DNA of 64,000 nucleotides from Hyphomicrobiales bacterium (GTDB lineage: Bacteria; Pseudomonadota; Alphaproteobacteria; Rhizobiales; Rhizobiaceae): the NCBI GenBank assembly GCA_900468285.1, contig UBTF01000014.1, positions 62,001 through 126,000 on the forward strand, read 5' to 3'. Made by a program: the position numbers and the translations under genes. Below, piece by piece: positions 53,971 through 61,413 of this stretch. The notes under the pieces were generated by a model. The model was not told where the DNA came from and searched no databases. It worked only from the letters and a program-made list of their open reading frames with translations. The number at the start of each line of letters is the position of its first letter. Within the stretch, counting starts at the first letter, position 1.

Positions 53971-55092
53971 ATGCTTTATGACGTCCACCAACTACGGCTC
54001 GAGTCGCTGATGTTGCCCTGTGTTGCGGCAACGGAAGCATTGGCGCGTCTGGATGAGAGAATCTCACGCTCGTCCTTCGGGCAGGGCTTTCTCGAAAGAC
54101 AGGATTTCGCTGAGGCCGCCTCTTCGCTGTGGGTAGACGGAGAACTGGTTCACATCGAAGATCTCGTCCTCCACGATGCGCATATGGACATAAGGCCACC
54201 CACGTCCGAAATGGGCATCGCAAGCCGGATATTGAGAACGCGACGACAAATCGTCGCCAACAAGGCCGAATGGGCACTCAGCCCAGCGGGGCTGGCGCGG
54301 CTGCGTGGTGATGAGCCAAAGGGGGCGGAGCGGCGACAAGACGAAGACGTGAGCCTCGGAGCCAAGACCGTTGAGACGAGCGAAGAGGCTGAGGACGACT
54401 TCGATGCCGATTCCACGCTCAGCGACGAATTATCCGAGATCGACCGGCTGATTGCCAGAAGCACCGCAACGCTGGATGCGATCAAGAAAGACGAAAGGTC
54501 AGCGCCCCCCTCATCAATTCAGAACCTGTTGCGAGATCCCGACTGGAACGAGGATGAGCGGCTGGAGGAATGGAACGTAGTCCTGAAATCGACTGACGGG
54601 TTTCCGGCCACGCTGCGAGCTGCAATTGCCATCGATGCCTGGCAAAAACTGGATGTGCTGCAGAGCAGCCCTTGGCTGGGCAGACAACTCGCGTCAGCCA
54701 TCATCCGGAGCGATGGTCTGACACCTGCATTTCTGCCAGCACTCAATACTGGCCTGCGTGCCATTCCCCGGGAACGAAGGAGGGCCGGAAGCCGCCACCA
54801 ACGGCTCATCGCCCTCCTGGACGGCATAAGGGAGGCCGCTATGCTTGGCCTGAAGGAACACGACCGTTTGCTAAATGCCAAGCATCGCATGGAGCGCAAA
54901 CTTATGGGACGCAGATCCAGTTCTCGCCTGCCGGAACTGATCGCTCTCGTTCTCGCTCGCCCTGTCGTCTCTACCGCGATGATCGTCAAAGCTTTGGGCA
55001 CCACACCGCAAGGAGCAGTTGGCCTCGCCAATGATCTGGAGCTACGGGAAATGACCGGGCGCGGTCGTTTCCGTGCGTGGGGCGTTTTATAG
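53971..55092 (+). CDS. DUF1612/HTH protein (RHE_PE00001-like)
   Basis: A 373-residue protein with the layout of the rhizobial DUF1612 plus C-terminal helix-turn-helix family. The N-terminus has ATEALARLDERISRSSFGQGF, DLVLHDAHMDIRPPT and ASRILRTRRQIVANKAEWAL. An acidic linker (about 128-150) is followed by NEDERLEEWNVVLKSTDGFP and ARPVVSTAMIVKALGTTPQGAVGLANDLELREMTGRGRFRAW. Homologues lie on plasmids and chromosomes of Rhizobiales, often near mobile regions. The function is unknown; DNA binding is probable. It follows the kinase by 71 bases and overlaps the next, convergent gene by six. Confidence 0.8.
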   Translation: MLYDVHQLRLESLMLPCVAATEALARLDERISRSSFGQGFLERQDFAEAASSLWVDGELVHIEDLVLHDAHMDIRPPTSEMGIASRILRTRRQIVANKAEWALSPAGLARLRGDEPKGAERRQDEDVSLGAKTVETSEEAEDDFDADSTLSDELSEIDRLIARSTATLDAIKKDERSAPPSSIQNLLRDPDWNEDERLEEWNVVLKSTDGFPATLRAAIAIDAWQKLDVLQSSPWLGRQLASAIIRSDGLTPAFLPALNTGLRAIPRERRRAGSRHQRLIALLDGIREAAMLGLKEHDRLLNAKHRMERKLMGRRSSSRLPELIALVLARPVVSTAMIVKALGTTPQGAVGLANDLELREMTGRGRFRAWGVL

Positions 55093-55428
55093 ATCAGTGC
55101 CCGCCCTATTCATTGCACCAGCGAAAAACATCGACAGACTGCCGCCATCATAGTCGAAAACATCGACCGAGTGCTCGTCGCCGAGAACTCCGAGCGCCTC
55201 TATGCCCGCAACGATCTGCTGGTACTCGGCGTCGCGGTCGAGCTTGTCTATCGAGGCCTGGTCATCCCAGAGGGTCATGGTGGCCCACTGGTTGCCACTG
55301 GAAAAAAACATCACCCCCCGGGCGCCCTCTCTGGTCGAGAGAACAGGAAGCGAAACGTGGTGGGCATAGTCGAGCAGTTTTTGTTTTTGCGCGGCGTCAA
55401 ATTGCGTTTTCCAAATTCGAACCAACAT
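55087..55428 (-). CDS. Small antibiotic-monooxygenase-like (dimeric alpha/beta barrel) protein
   Basis: A 113-residue protein starting MLVRIWKTQFDAAQKQKLLDYAH. GARGVMFFSSGNQWATMTLWDDQASIDKL and DAEYQQIVAGIEALGVL follow the ferredoxin-like pattern of the antibiotic biosynthesis monooxygenase fold. No active-site signature is clear, so a stress-protein or unknown role is as likely as enzymatic. AAGGGA precedes the start at 55428. Its 3' end overlaps the DUF1612 gene by six bases on the opposite strand. Confidence 0.7.
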   Translation of the reverse strand: MLVRIWKTQFDAAQKQKLLDYAHHVSLPVLSTREGARGVMFFSSGNQWATMTLWDDQASIDKLDRDAEYQQIVAGIEALGVLGDEHSVDVFDYDGGSLSMFFAGAMNRAGTDL

Positions 55429-55691
55429 GAATAGGATCCCTTGCAAGTCTGTTCAGACTATCCATATCGCAGCGTTTTCGCGGCGCAATCTCTTTCATGA
55501 CGGCTACGCAAAGACACATGATTAGCGCGCCGCCGCTGTTCAGAATTATTCCCGAAAGCGGAAAAATACGGAGCGCTGAACTCGCCAAAAGTTGCGAGTC
55601 CGCGATTTTGGTTGACTTGGGTGGGCGTATGGCCTCTATTTGATCCGCGATCCTTTTTAAATAACACAGCTCGATATTTGGCCGTCAGATC

Positions 55692-56897
55692 ATGAAGACA
55701 GCAGATCCGGAACTGATGCGAGCAATCAATCGCCGGAGCATTCTCGACACCATCAGGCGCCACGGCCCGATTTCGCGGGTGGAACTCAGCCATAAAACAC
55801 AGCTTTCGACAACCACGGTCTCGGCAATAACAGCATCACTCCTGGATGACGGGCTCATCCTAACACGTCACGTCGGCGACATCAGGAATGAGACCGCGCG
55901 TGGGCGTCCCCGGGTCATGCTGGAGCTGAACGCCGCTGCGGCGCGGGTTGTTGGCGCAAAGGTTGCTGCCAGCCGCACGATTCTGGTGGTGACGGATTTC
56001 TGCGGAAAGGTTCTTTCTGCCTTGACGCTTCCAATCAGGCTGGACCGTCAATCAACCAGCGTCGTGATCGACCTTATCGAGGATGGCGTTCGTCGTTGCG
56101 TTGTCGATGCCGGGCTTTCGCTCGAAGACATCGACATGGTCTGTCTGGGTCTACCCGGGGTCATCGAACACCGCAGTGGCCATATTCGCTCCAGCCCGGT
56201 TTTAATTGAGCTGAATGTCGATCTAGCCTGCGCCATCTCGACCCGTTTGGGGACGCCGACAATGGTCGAGAGCGACGCCCATGCCGTAACCCTTGGTCAC
56301 CACTGGTTTGGCCGCGCGCGTGATATCGATGACATGGTGCTTGTCTCGCTCGAACAGACCATCGGGCTTGGCGTCTTGTCAGGAAACTCGCTGTTTCGCG
56401 GGGCGGGTGGCCTTAGTCACAACCTCGGAGACCTCGCTCTGGTCACCAATGATCAGGGCGTTCTGCGGCTGGCCAGCCATGCTGGCGAAACGGCAATTCT
56501 CGAAGAGTGCCACATTGATGGACGCTTTGCGGAGGCAATTCGGCTTGGCCAGGGAATGCACCACGCGGGCAAGTTGATGCTGACACAGCAGCCGGAATTG
56601 ACGCAGGCGGCGAAGCGGGCCGGAACAGCGGTGGGCTTGACGCTCGCAAATATCGTCACTCTGTTTGCGCCGCCGCGCGTCATCGTCGTGGGATCGAGCC
56701 TGGAACTGGGAGAGCCCTTCGTCCAGAGCATCCGCGACACCTTTGCGCAGGCGGTGCCCGCTTCTCTTCAGGGCGTTGCAGAGCTGGTCTTTGAGAAATC
56801 CAGCGACGAGCTTTGGGCCCAGGGTGCAGCAGCCGTGGCCCTTAACGCGCTTTACGAGTCACCATGGAACACCTCAGGCCCTGCCCCTTTCAAGTGA
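55692..56897 (+). CDS. ROK-family transcriptional regulator
   Basis: A 401-residue repressor of the NagC/XylR type. The winged helix is RSILDTIRRHGPISRVELSHKTQLSTTTVSAITASLLDDG, residues about 14-53. The ROK domain follows, with GVLSGNSLFRGAGGLSHNLGDLAL in place of the usual zinc-binding GEIGH loop and a C-terminal LTLANIVTLFAPPRVIVVGSSLELG. The kinase-type Cys/His cluster is not conserved, so it is a regulator and not a sugar kinase. It is the first gene of a four-gene row and probably represses it in response to a sugar. Confidence 0.88.
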   Translation: MKTADPELMRAINRRSILDTIRRHGPISRVELSHKTQLSTTTVSAITASLLDDGLILTRHVGDIRNETARGRPRVMLELNAAAARVVGAKVAASRTILVVTDFCGKVLSALTLPIRLDRQSTSVVIDLIEDGVRRCVVDAGLSLEDIDMVCLGLPGVIEHRSGHIRSSPVLIELNVDLACAISTRLGTPTMVESDAHAVTLGHHWFGRARDIDDMVLVSLEQTIGLGVLSGNSLFRGAGGLSHNLGDLALVTNDQGVLRLASHAGETAILEECHIDGRFAEAIRLGQGMHHAGKLMLTQQPELTQAAKRAGTAVGLTLANIVTLFAPPRVIVVGSSLELGEPFVQSIRDTFAQAVPASLQGVAELVFEKSSDELWAQGAAAVALNALYESPWNTSGPAPFK

Positions 56898-56930
56898 GGC
56901 AGGCTGGAACTTTGCGACGGGAGAGAGAGC

Positions 56931-58031
56931 ATGAACAAAGTTGGCATAGGCATCATCGGATGCGGTAATATTTCTGGTGCGTATCTGAAGGCGATGGCCT
57001 CCTTCCCGATCCTTGATATACGCGGCGTCGCGGATATGAACGCCGACATGGCCAAGTCTAGAGCCGAAGAATTCAATCTGCGCGCCCGCGGCGTCGAGGA
57101 TTTGCTCTGCGATCCGGAAATCGAGATCATTGTCAACCTGACCGTTCCGAAAGCCCATGTCGAGGTGGCACTCCGATCGCTAGACGCTGGCAAGCACACC
57201 TATTCCGAAAAACCGCTCGGCGTTACCTTCGCAGAAGGAAAGCGGCTTGCGGACGCAGCGAAAGCCAAAAATCTGCGCATAGGCGCTGCTCCCGATACCT
57301 TTCTCGGCGGCAGTCACCAGACAGCCCGGACCTTGATAGATCAAGGCGTTTTGGGGAAACCCGTTGGAGGAACCGCAACCTTCATGTGCCCCGGCCACGA
57401 ACGCTGGCACCCCAACCCTGCTTTCTACTACGAGACCGGCGGTGGCCCGATGCTGGACATGGGCCCCTACTACGTCACGGATCTCGTCAACCTGTTCGGC
57501 CCTGTCGCAAAGGTGGCCGGATTTGCATTCTCACCACGCAAAGAGCGGATCATCACCAGCGAACCTCGCAACGGAGAGGTTATTCCGGTCGAGATTGCCA
57601 CTCACGTTACAGGCGCGATGGCATTCGAGAACGGAGCGATTGTCCAGATCGGCATGAGCTTTGACGTCGCCGGACACAGACACGTGCCGCTGGAACTCTA
57701 TGGAACGGAAGGGACGCTGATCGTTCCCGATCCAAATTATTTCGGTGGAGATGTCGAGCTTTTGAAGAAAGGCGGGGAGTTTGAGCATCAAGACCTGACG
57801 TCGCCCTATTCTGACGGCAATTATCGATCGATCGGGGTCGCCGACATGGCGCACGCCATCCGCTCGAACAGACCCCATCGCGCCAATGGCGACCTGGCCC
57901 TTCATGTGCTTGAAGTCATGGAAGCCTTCCAGAGCGCGTCCGATACCGGAACGACAATCGCCATTACCACACCCGTTGATCGCCCTGCCCCTTTGGCGGA
58001 ATCGTTGGTCGACGGTCAGCTATCCAAGTAA
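56931..58031 (+). CDS. Gfo/Idh/MocA-family oxidoreductase
   Basis: A 366-residue NAD(P)-dependent sugar or cyclitol dehydrogenase. The Rossmann start IGIIGCGNISGAYLKAMASFP and the EKP motif in YSEKPLGVTFAEGKRLA are clear. GGPMLDMGPYYVTDLVNLFGPVA supplies the catalytic Asp/Tyr region. Family members oxidise myo-inositol, scyllo-inositol, 1,5-anhydro sugars or form 3-keto sugars. GGAGAGAGA precedes the ATG. It follows the ROK gene by 33 bases and precedes the ThuA-like gene by 17. Confidence 0.9.
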   Translation: MNKVGIGIIGCGNISGAYLKAMASFPILDIRGVADMNADMAKSRAEEFNLRARGVEDLLCDPEIEIIVNLTVPKAHVEVALRSLDAGKHTYSEKPLGVTFAEGKRLADAAKAKNLRIGAAPDTFLGGSHQTARTLIDQGVLGKPVGGTATFMCPGHERWHPNPAFYYETGGGPMLDMGPYYVTDLVNLFGPVAKVAGFAFSPRKERIITSEPRNGEVIPVEIATHVTGAMAFENGAIVQIGMSFDVAGHRHVPLELYGTEGTLIVPDPNYFGGDVELLKKGGEFEHQDLTSPYSDGNYRSIGVADMAHAIRSNRPHRANGDLALHVLEVMEAFQSASDTGTTIAITTPVDRPAPLAESLVDGQLSK

Positions 58032-58048
58032 TCCTGAGGAGGAAGAAC

Positions 58049-58690
58049 ATGCGTGAAGCACTTATTGTCTGGGGTGGATGGAGCGGACACGAACCGCAGG
58101 AATGCTCTGTCATCATCAAGGATCTACTGGAAGCCGACGGTTTCAAGGTCTATGTCGAGCAAAGCACGGAGGCGTTTGCGGACCCCTCGGTTCACGACCT
58201 AAGCCTCGTCGTTCCCATCGTCACCATGTCGAAGATCGAGAAGGAAGAGATCAAGAACCTCGCCGCCGCCGTCGAAAACGGTGTCGGCATTGCAGGCTAT
58301 CACGGTGGCGCAGGTGACAGTTTCCGTGAGTGCGTAGAGTATCAGTTCATGATCGGAGGCCAATGGGTGGCCCATCCCGGAAACATAATTGACTACACAG
58401 TCAACATAACCCGCCCGGATGATCCTCTCATGGCAGGCATCACAGACTTCCCCTATACGTCGGAACAATACTATATGCATGTTGATCCATCGAACGAGGT
58501 GCTGGCAACAACGACGTTTACCGGCGAACACGCGTCATGGATCGATGGTGTGGTGATGCCAGTGGTCTGGAAGCGGAACTATGGCAAGGGCCGCGTCTTT
58601 TACTCGTCACTCGGCCATCAGGCCAAGGAATTCGACGTCCCGCAGATGCGGGAAATCTTCAGGCGCGGCGCCAACTGGGCGGCACGCTGA
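58049..58690 (+). CDS. ThuA-like protein
   Basis: A 213-residue ThuA family protein with a class I glutamine-amidotransferase-like fold. ALIVWGGWSGHEPQECSVII, LVVPIVTMSKIEKEEIKNLAAAV, GIAGYHGGAGDSFRE and VVWKRNYGKGRVFYSSLGHQAKEF are the conserved blocks. ThuA of rhizobia acts with a Gfo/Idh dehydrogenase (ThuB) in trehalose and related disaccharide catabolism, through 3-keto sugars. The same pair here suggests a related route for another sugar. GAGGAGG precedes the ATG. Confidence 0.88.
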   Translation: MREALIVWGGWSGHEPQECSVIIKDLLEADGFKVYVEQSTEAFADPSVHDLSLVVPIVTMSKIEKEEIKNLAAAVENGVGIAGYHGGAGDSFRECVEYQFMIGGQWVAHPGNIIDYTVNITRPDDPLMAGITDFPYTSEQYYMHVDPSNEVLATTTFTGEHASWIDGVVMPVVWKRNYGKGRVFYSSLGHQAKEFDVPQMREIFRRGANWAAR

Positions 58691-58732
58691 CATCTGGGGA
58701 AGGCGGCATTAGCCGCTTCGCAAGGAGGAAAC

Positions 58733-59761
58733 ATGACGGGACGCAACATCGTGCTGGTCGATCCGCTGCCGCGGACGCTTGACCTGATCATGGAGGCAGA
58801 TGTTCGCTCCCGTCTGGAAAAGCTTGGAGAGCTCGTCATTTCAGAGGACCGGCAGATGCCTGCCGAGCAAGTGGACGCACTGCTTCCCGATACCGTGCTG
58901 ATATTCGGCCAGACCGACATGCCCAGAGAGCGGCTGGAACGGGCGCCAAAACTCAAGGCGATCATCAATGTGGAGTCGAATTTTCTCCCGAATATTGATT
59001 ATCAGGCCTGTGTAGAGCGAGGCATATGGGTGATCGCCCCCGCCTCGGCATTCTCATCACCGGTTGCGGAGGCATCGCTGGGCATGGCGCTTGATCTGGC
59101 GCGCGGTATCACGGTTGCAGACCGCCAGTTCCGCGAGGGCGTGGAGGAATACGGGCTGGCGGGAAACACAGGGACATTTCGCTATGCAGGGGCGCCGATC
59201 GGCATCATCGGCTTCGGAGATCTTGGAAAGGAGCTGCGGGAGCTGACGCGCCCATTCAAGAACGCTGTCCACGTCCACGACCCCTGGCTTCCCGACGATA
59301 TCATCCACCGCCTCGACTGTATTCCGAGTTCGCTGGATGAGGTGTTCTCAAAGTCGCGGGTCGTTTATGTTTTCGCGAGCGTTACAAGCGAAAACGAAGG
59401 TTTCATCGGCACGCGGCAATTTCAAGCCATGCAGCCGGGATCTGCCTTTCTTCTCATGAGCCGCGCAGCGGTTGTCGACTTTCCTGCCATGCTGGATGCC
59501 GTACGGTCAGGGCATATCCGCGCCGCAACAGATGTCTTCCCCGATGAGCCTGTCGCCTCGGATGATCCGGTAAGGTCTTTGCCGGGCCTGCTTCTGTCGG
59601 CCCATCGCACCGGTGGCACACGCGATGCGTTTTATCGATTGGGATCGATGGCGGTATCGGATGCCGAGCTCATCATGAAGGGCCTCCCGCCGCAGCTGTG
59701 CCGACGTGCCGATCCGGCAACGGCAAGCCGTCTTCGATCAAAACCCGTCACCATTTCCTGA
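58733..59761 (+). CDS. D-2-hydroxyacid dehydrogenase
   Basis: A 342-residue NAD-dependent dehydrogenase. IGIIGFGDLGKELREL is the nucleotide site; catalytic Arg in FLLMSRAAVVDFPAML, Glu in DVFPDEPVASDDPVRSLP and His in LLSAHRTGGTRDAF are all present. AGGAGGAAAC precedes the ATG. It is last in the ROK, Gfo/Idh/MocA and ThuA row, so it may reduce or oxidise a 2-oxoacid formed from the sugar. It is distinct from the GhrA-like protein at 39.6 kb. Confidence 0.87.
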   Translation: MTGRNIVLVDPLPRTLDLIMEADVRSRLEKLGELVISEDRQMPAEQVDALLPDTVLIFGQTDMPRERLERAPKLKAIINVESNFLPNIDYQACVERGIWVIAPASAFSSPVAEASLGMALDLARGITVADRQFREGVEEYGLAGNTGTFRYAGAPIGIIGFGDLGKELRELTRPFKNAVHVHDPWLPDDIIHRLDCIPSSLDEVFSKSRVVYVFASVTSENEGFIGTRQFQAMQPGSAFLLMSRAAVVDFPAMLDAVRSGHIRAATDVFPDEPVASDDPVRSLPGLLLSAHRTGGTRDAFYRLGSMAVSDAELIMKGLPPQLCRRADPATASRLRSKPVTIS

Positions 59762-59881
59762 AGACGCGCGAAAAGGCCAAAGCATTACCCTTTCCGACTT
59801 GATAGTTAGAGGTTCGCCAGGGACCGAATCCGGGCTTTGCACGTTTTGCAATCATTGCATCCCATCCATAAACAGGCACCC

Positions 59882-60847
59882 ATGACAGTTGTTGCATCCT
59901 ACCTTTACCGAGACGGCACCTGTGCCGAGGAGGTTCCCCTTGGTCGTCAGGCAATCGAGCACAAAGAGGGAGAATTCAGCTGGATCGGCCTTGTAGACCC
60001 CACGGCAGACGAAATGGCCGATCTGAAGGCCATGTTCAACCTTCATCCGCTTGCCGTTGAAGATGCGCTGAACGGCAAACAGGTTCCCAAGGTCGATATT
60101 TATGGCGACCAGCTTTTCGTGGTGGTGAAGACAGCTCATCTGGAAGGGGAAAAGATTGCCTATGGCGAGACATGCATCTTCGTCGGGGCAAACCATCTGA
60201 TTTCCGTCAGGCACGGCTCTGCCAGGGCCCACAGCGAATTGCGCCAACAATTGCAGCGCTCGCCCAAGCTGTTGCGCCAAGGTCCCGATTACGTCCTGCA
60301 CGGGATCATCGACTTTGTCGTCGATGGCTATCTTCCCATCATCGAAGTCTTGGAAGACAAGGTGCTGGAGTTGGAGAAACATGTTCTGGTGTCACTGCTG
60401 CAGCCGGAGCAGATCAGGCGTATTTTCAGGATGCGCCGCCAGGTCATACGGTTTCAGCGAATACTTGGACCCATGGCCGAAGTCGTCGGCAAATTGAGCC
60501 ATCTGGAATTGCCCTGCGTGGATGAGAACGTCCAGCCGTTCTTCAAGGATGTTCACGATCATATCCGCAGAGTTGACAGCATGGTCAGCGGCCTGCGGGA
60601 AATCATGACCTCGGTTTTCGAAGCCTCCAACCTGCTGGAACAACAGCGGCAAGGCGCGATAACCCGGCAACTGGCGGCCTGGGCCGCCATTCTAGCGGTG
60701 CCGACTGCGATTGCAGGCATTTACGGCATGAACTTTAAGAACATGCCGGAGCTGGAAACTCGCTACGGTTATTTCATCGTTCTCGCGGTCATCGCCGCGC
60801 TTTGTTCAATTCTTTACGTTCGCTTCAAGAAAGCGGGCTGGCTGTAA
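59882..60847 (+). CDS. corA: CorA-family magnesium/cobalt transporter
   Basis: A 321-residue channel. The cytoplasmic N-terminal domain has FSWIGLVDPTADEMADLKAMFNLHPLAVEDALNG and a long helix. Two C-terminal membrane segments enclose the selectivity motif YGMNF (AGIYGMNFKNMPELETRYG). The start at 59882 is preferred because MTVVASYLYRDG matches the family N-terminus, although no strong ribosome site precedes it. It follows the 2-hydroxyacid dehydrogenase by 120 bases. Transport of magnesium, cobalt or nickel is the family role. Confidence 0.9.
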   Translation: MTVVASYLYRDGTCAEEVPLGRQAIEHKEGEFSWIGLVDPTADEMADLKAMFNLHPLAVEDALNGKQVPKVDIYGDQLFVVVKTAHLEGEKIAYGETCIFVGANHLISVRHGSARAHSELRQQLQRSPKLLRQGPDYVLHGIIDFVVDGYLPIIEVLEDKVLELEKHVLVSLLQPEQIRRIFRMRRQVIRFQRILGPMAEVVGKLSHLELPCVDENVQPFFKDVHDHIRRVDSMVSGLREIMTSVFEASNLLEQQRQGAITRQLAAWAAILAVPTAIAGIYGMNFKNMPELETRYGYFIVLAVIAALCSILYVRFKKAGWL

Positions 60848-60918
60848 ATGCGGTTGCGAGAACCATGACTGATCAAACCCGATAGTTGTCCGGCCTAGCA
60901 AATGCCACAATGTTTAAT

Positions 60919-60943
60919 GGAACTCTAATGAACGCTTCCGGTT
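60919..60943 (+). promoter_or_regulatory. Candidate EcfG/RpoE2-type promoter for the Gly/Ser-rich protein
   Basis: GGAAC (60919-60923), 18 bases, then TT (60942-60943); the -10 side reads GGTT. The start site would be near 60950, about 30 bases before the ATG at 60979. Confidence 0.45.
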
Positions 60944-60978
60944 AGTATAGTGCGAACAATCACATCCCGGAGGAAACA

Positions 60979-61296
60979 ATGAAAAAGTATCTTATCGCAA
61001 CCGTTTTTGCCCTAAGCTTCACATCACTTGCCGTTGCGCAGGGCGCCGGCAGCAGCGGCGGAGCGTCCGGCGGTAGCGGTGGATCGAATTCCGGTGCAGG
61101 CGCATCTGATGGCTCCACCACCGGTTCTGGCTCCTCCGGTTCGACCGGCGGCAACGCTAGCGGAACAACAGGCGGCTCAATGGGCTCCGGCCAGCAAAAT
61201 GGTGACACCAACAACACCAATTGCGTCAACGGTACACCTTCGACTGCCCAGGGTTCTGGCGGCACCGCTACAACAGGCACTGCCTGCCCCAAGTGA
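60979..61296 (+). CDS. Gly/Ser/Thr-rich secreted small protein
   Basis: A 105-residue protein with a signal peptide MKKYLIATVFALSFTSLAVAQ and likely cleavage after VAQ. The mature part is about 80 per cent Gly, Ser, Thr, Asn and Ala, without clear secondary structure. Two Cys near the end (TNCVNGTP and TACPK) may form a disulphide. I recognise no family. GGAGGAAAC gives a strong start. It is transcribed alone, with its own terminator and a candidate stress promoter. Confidence 0.75.
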   Translation: MKKYLIATVFALSFTSLAVAQGAGSSGGASGGSGGSNSGAGASDGSTTGSGSSGSTGGNASGTTGGSMGSGQQNGDTNNTNCVNGTPSTAQGSGGTATTGTACPK

Positions 61297-61312
61297 TCTA
61301 TATGGTCTAAAG

Positions 61313-61343
61313 AAAAAACCGAGGCTCTTGCCTCGGTTTTTTT
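61313..61343 (+). terminator. Terminator of the Gly/Ser-rich gene
   Basis: AAAAAACCGAGGC pairs with GCCTCGGTTTTTTT across a TCTT loop, 17 bases after the stop. GC stem and T run on the plus strand are textbook; the A run makes it usable by the convergent treY transcript as well. Confidence 0.92.
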
Positions 61344-61413
61344 GTGCGTTCAGCGGTGTGCTTCATCTCGAGGCGGGGCGGCTTACACCGACCCGCTTTG
61401 TTGTCAGCGAAAT

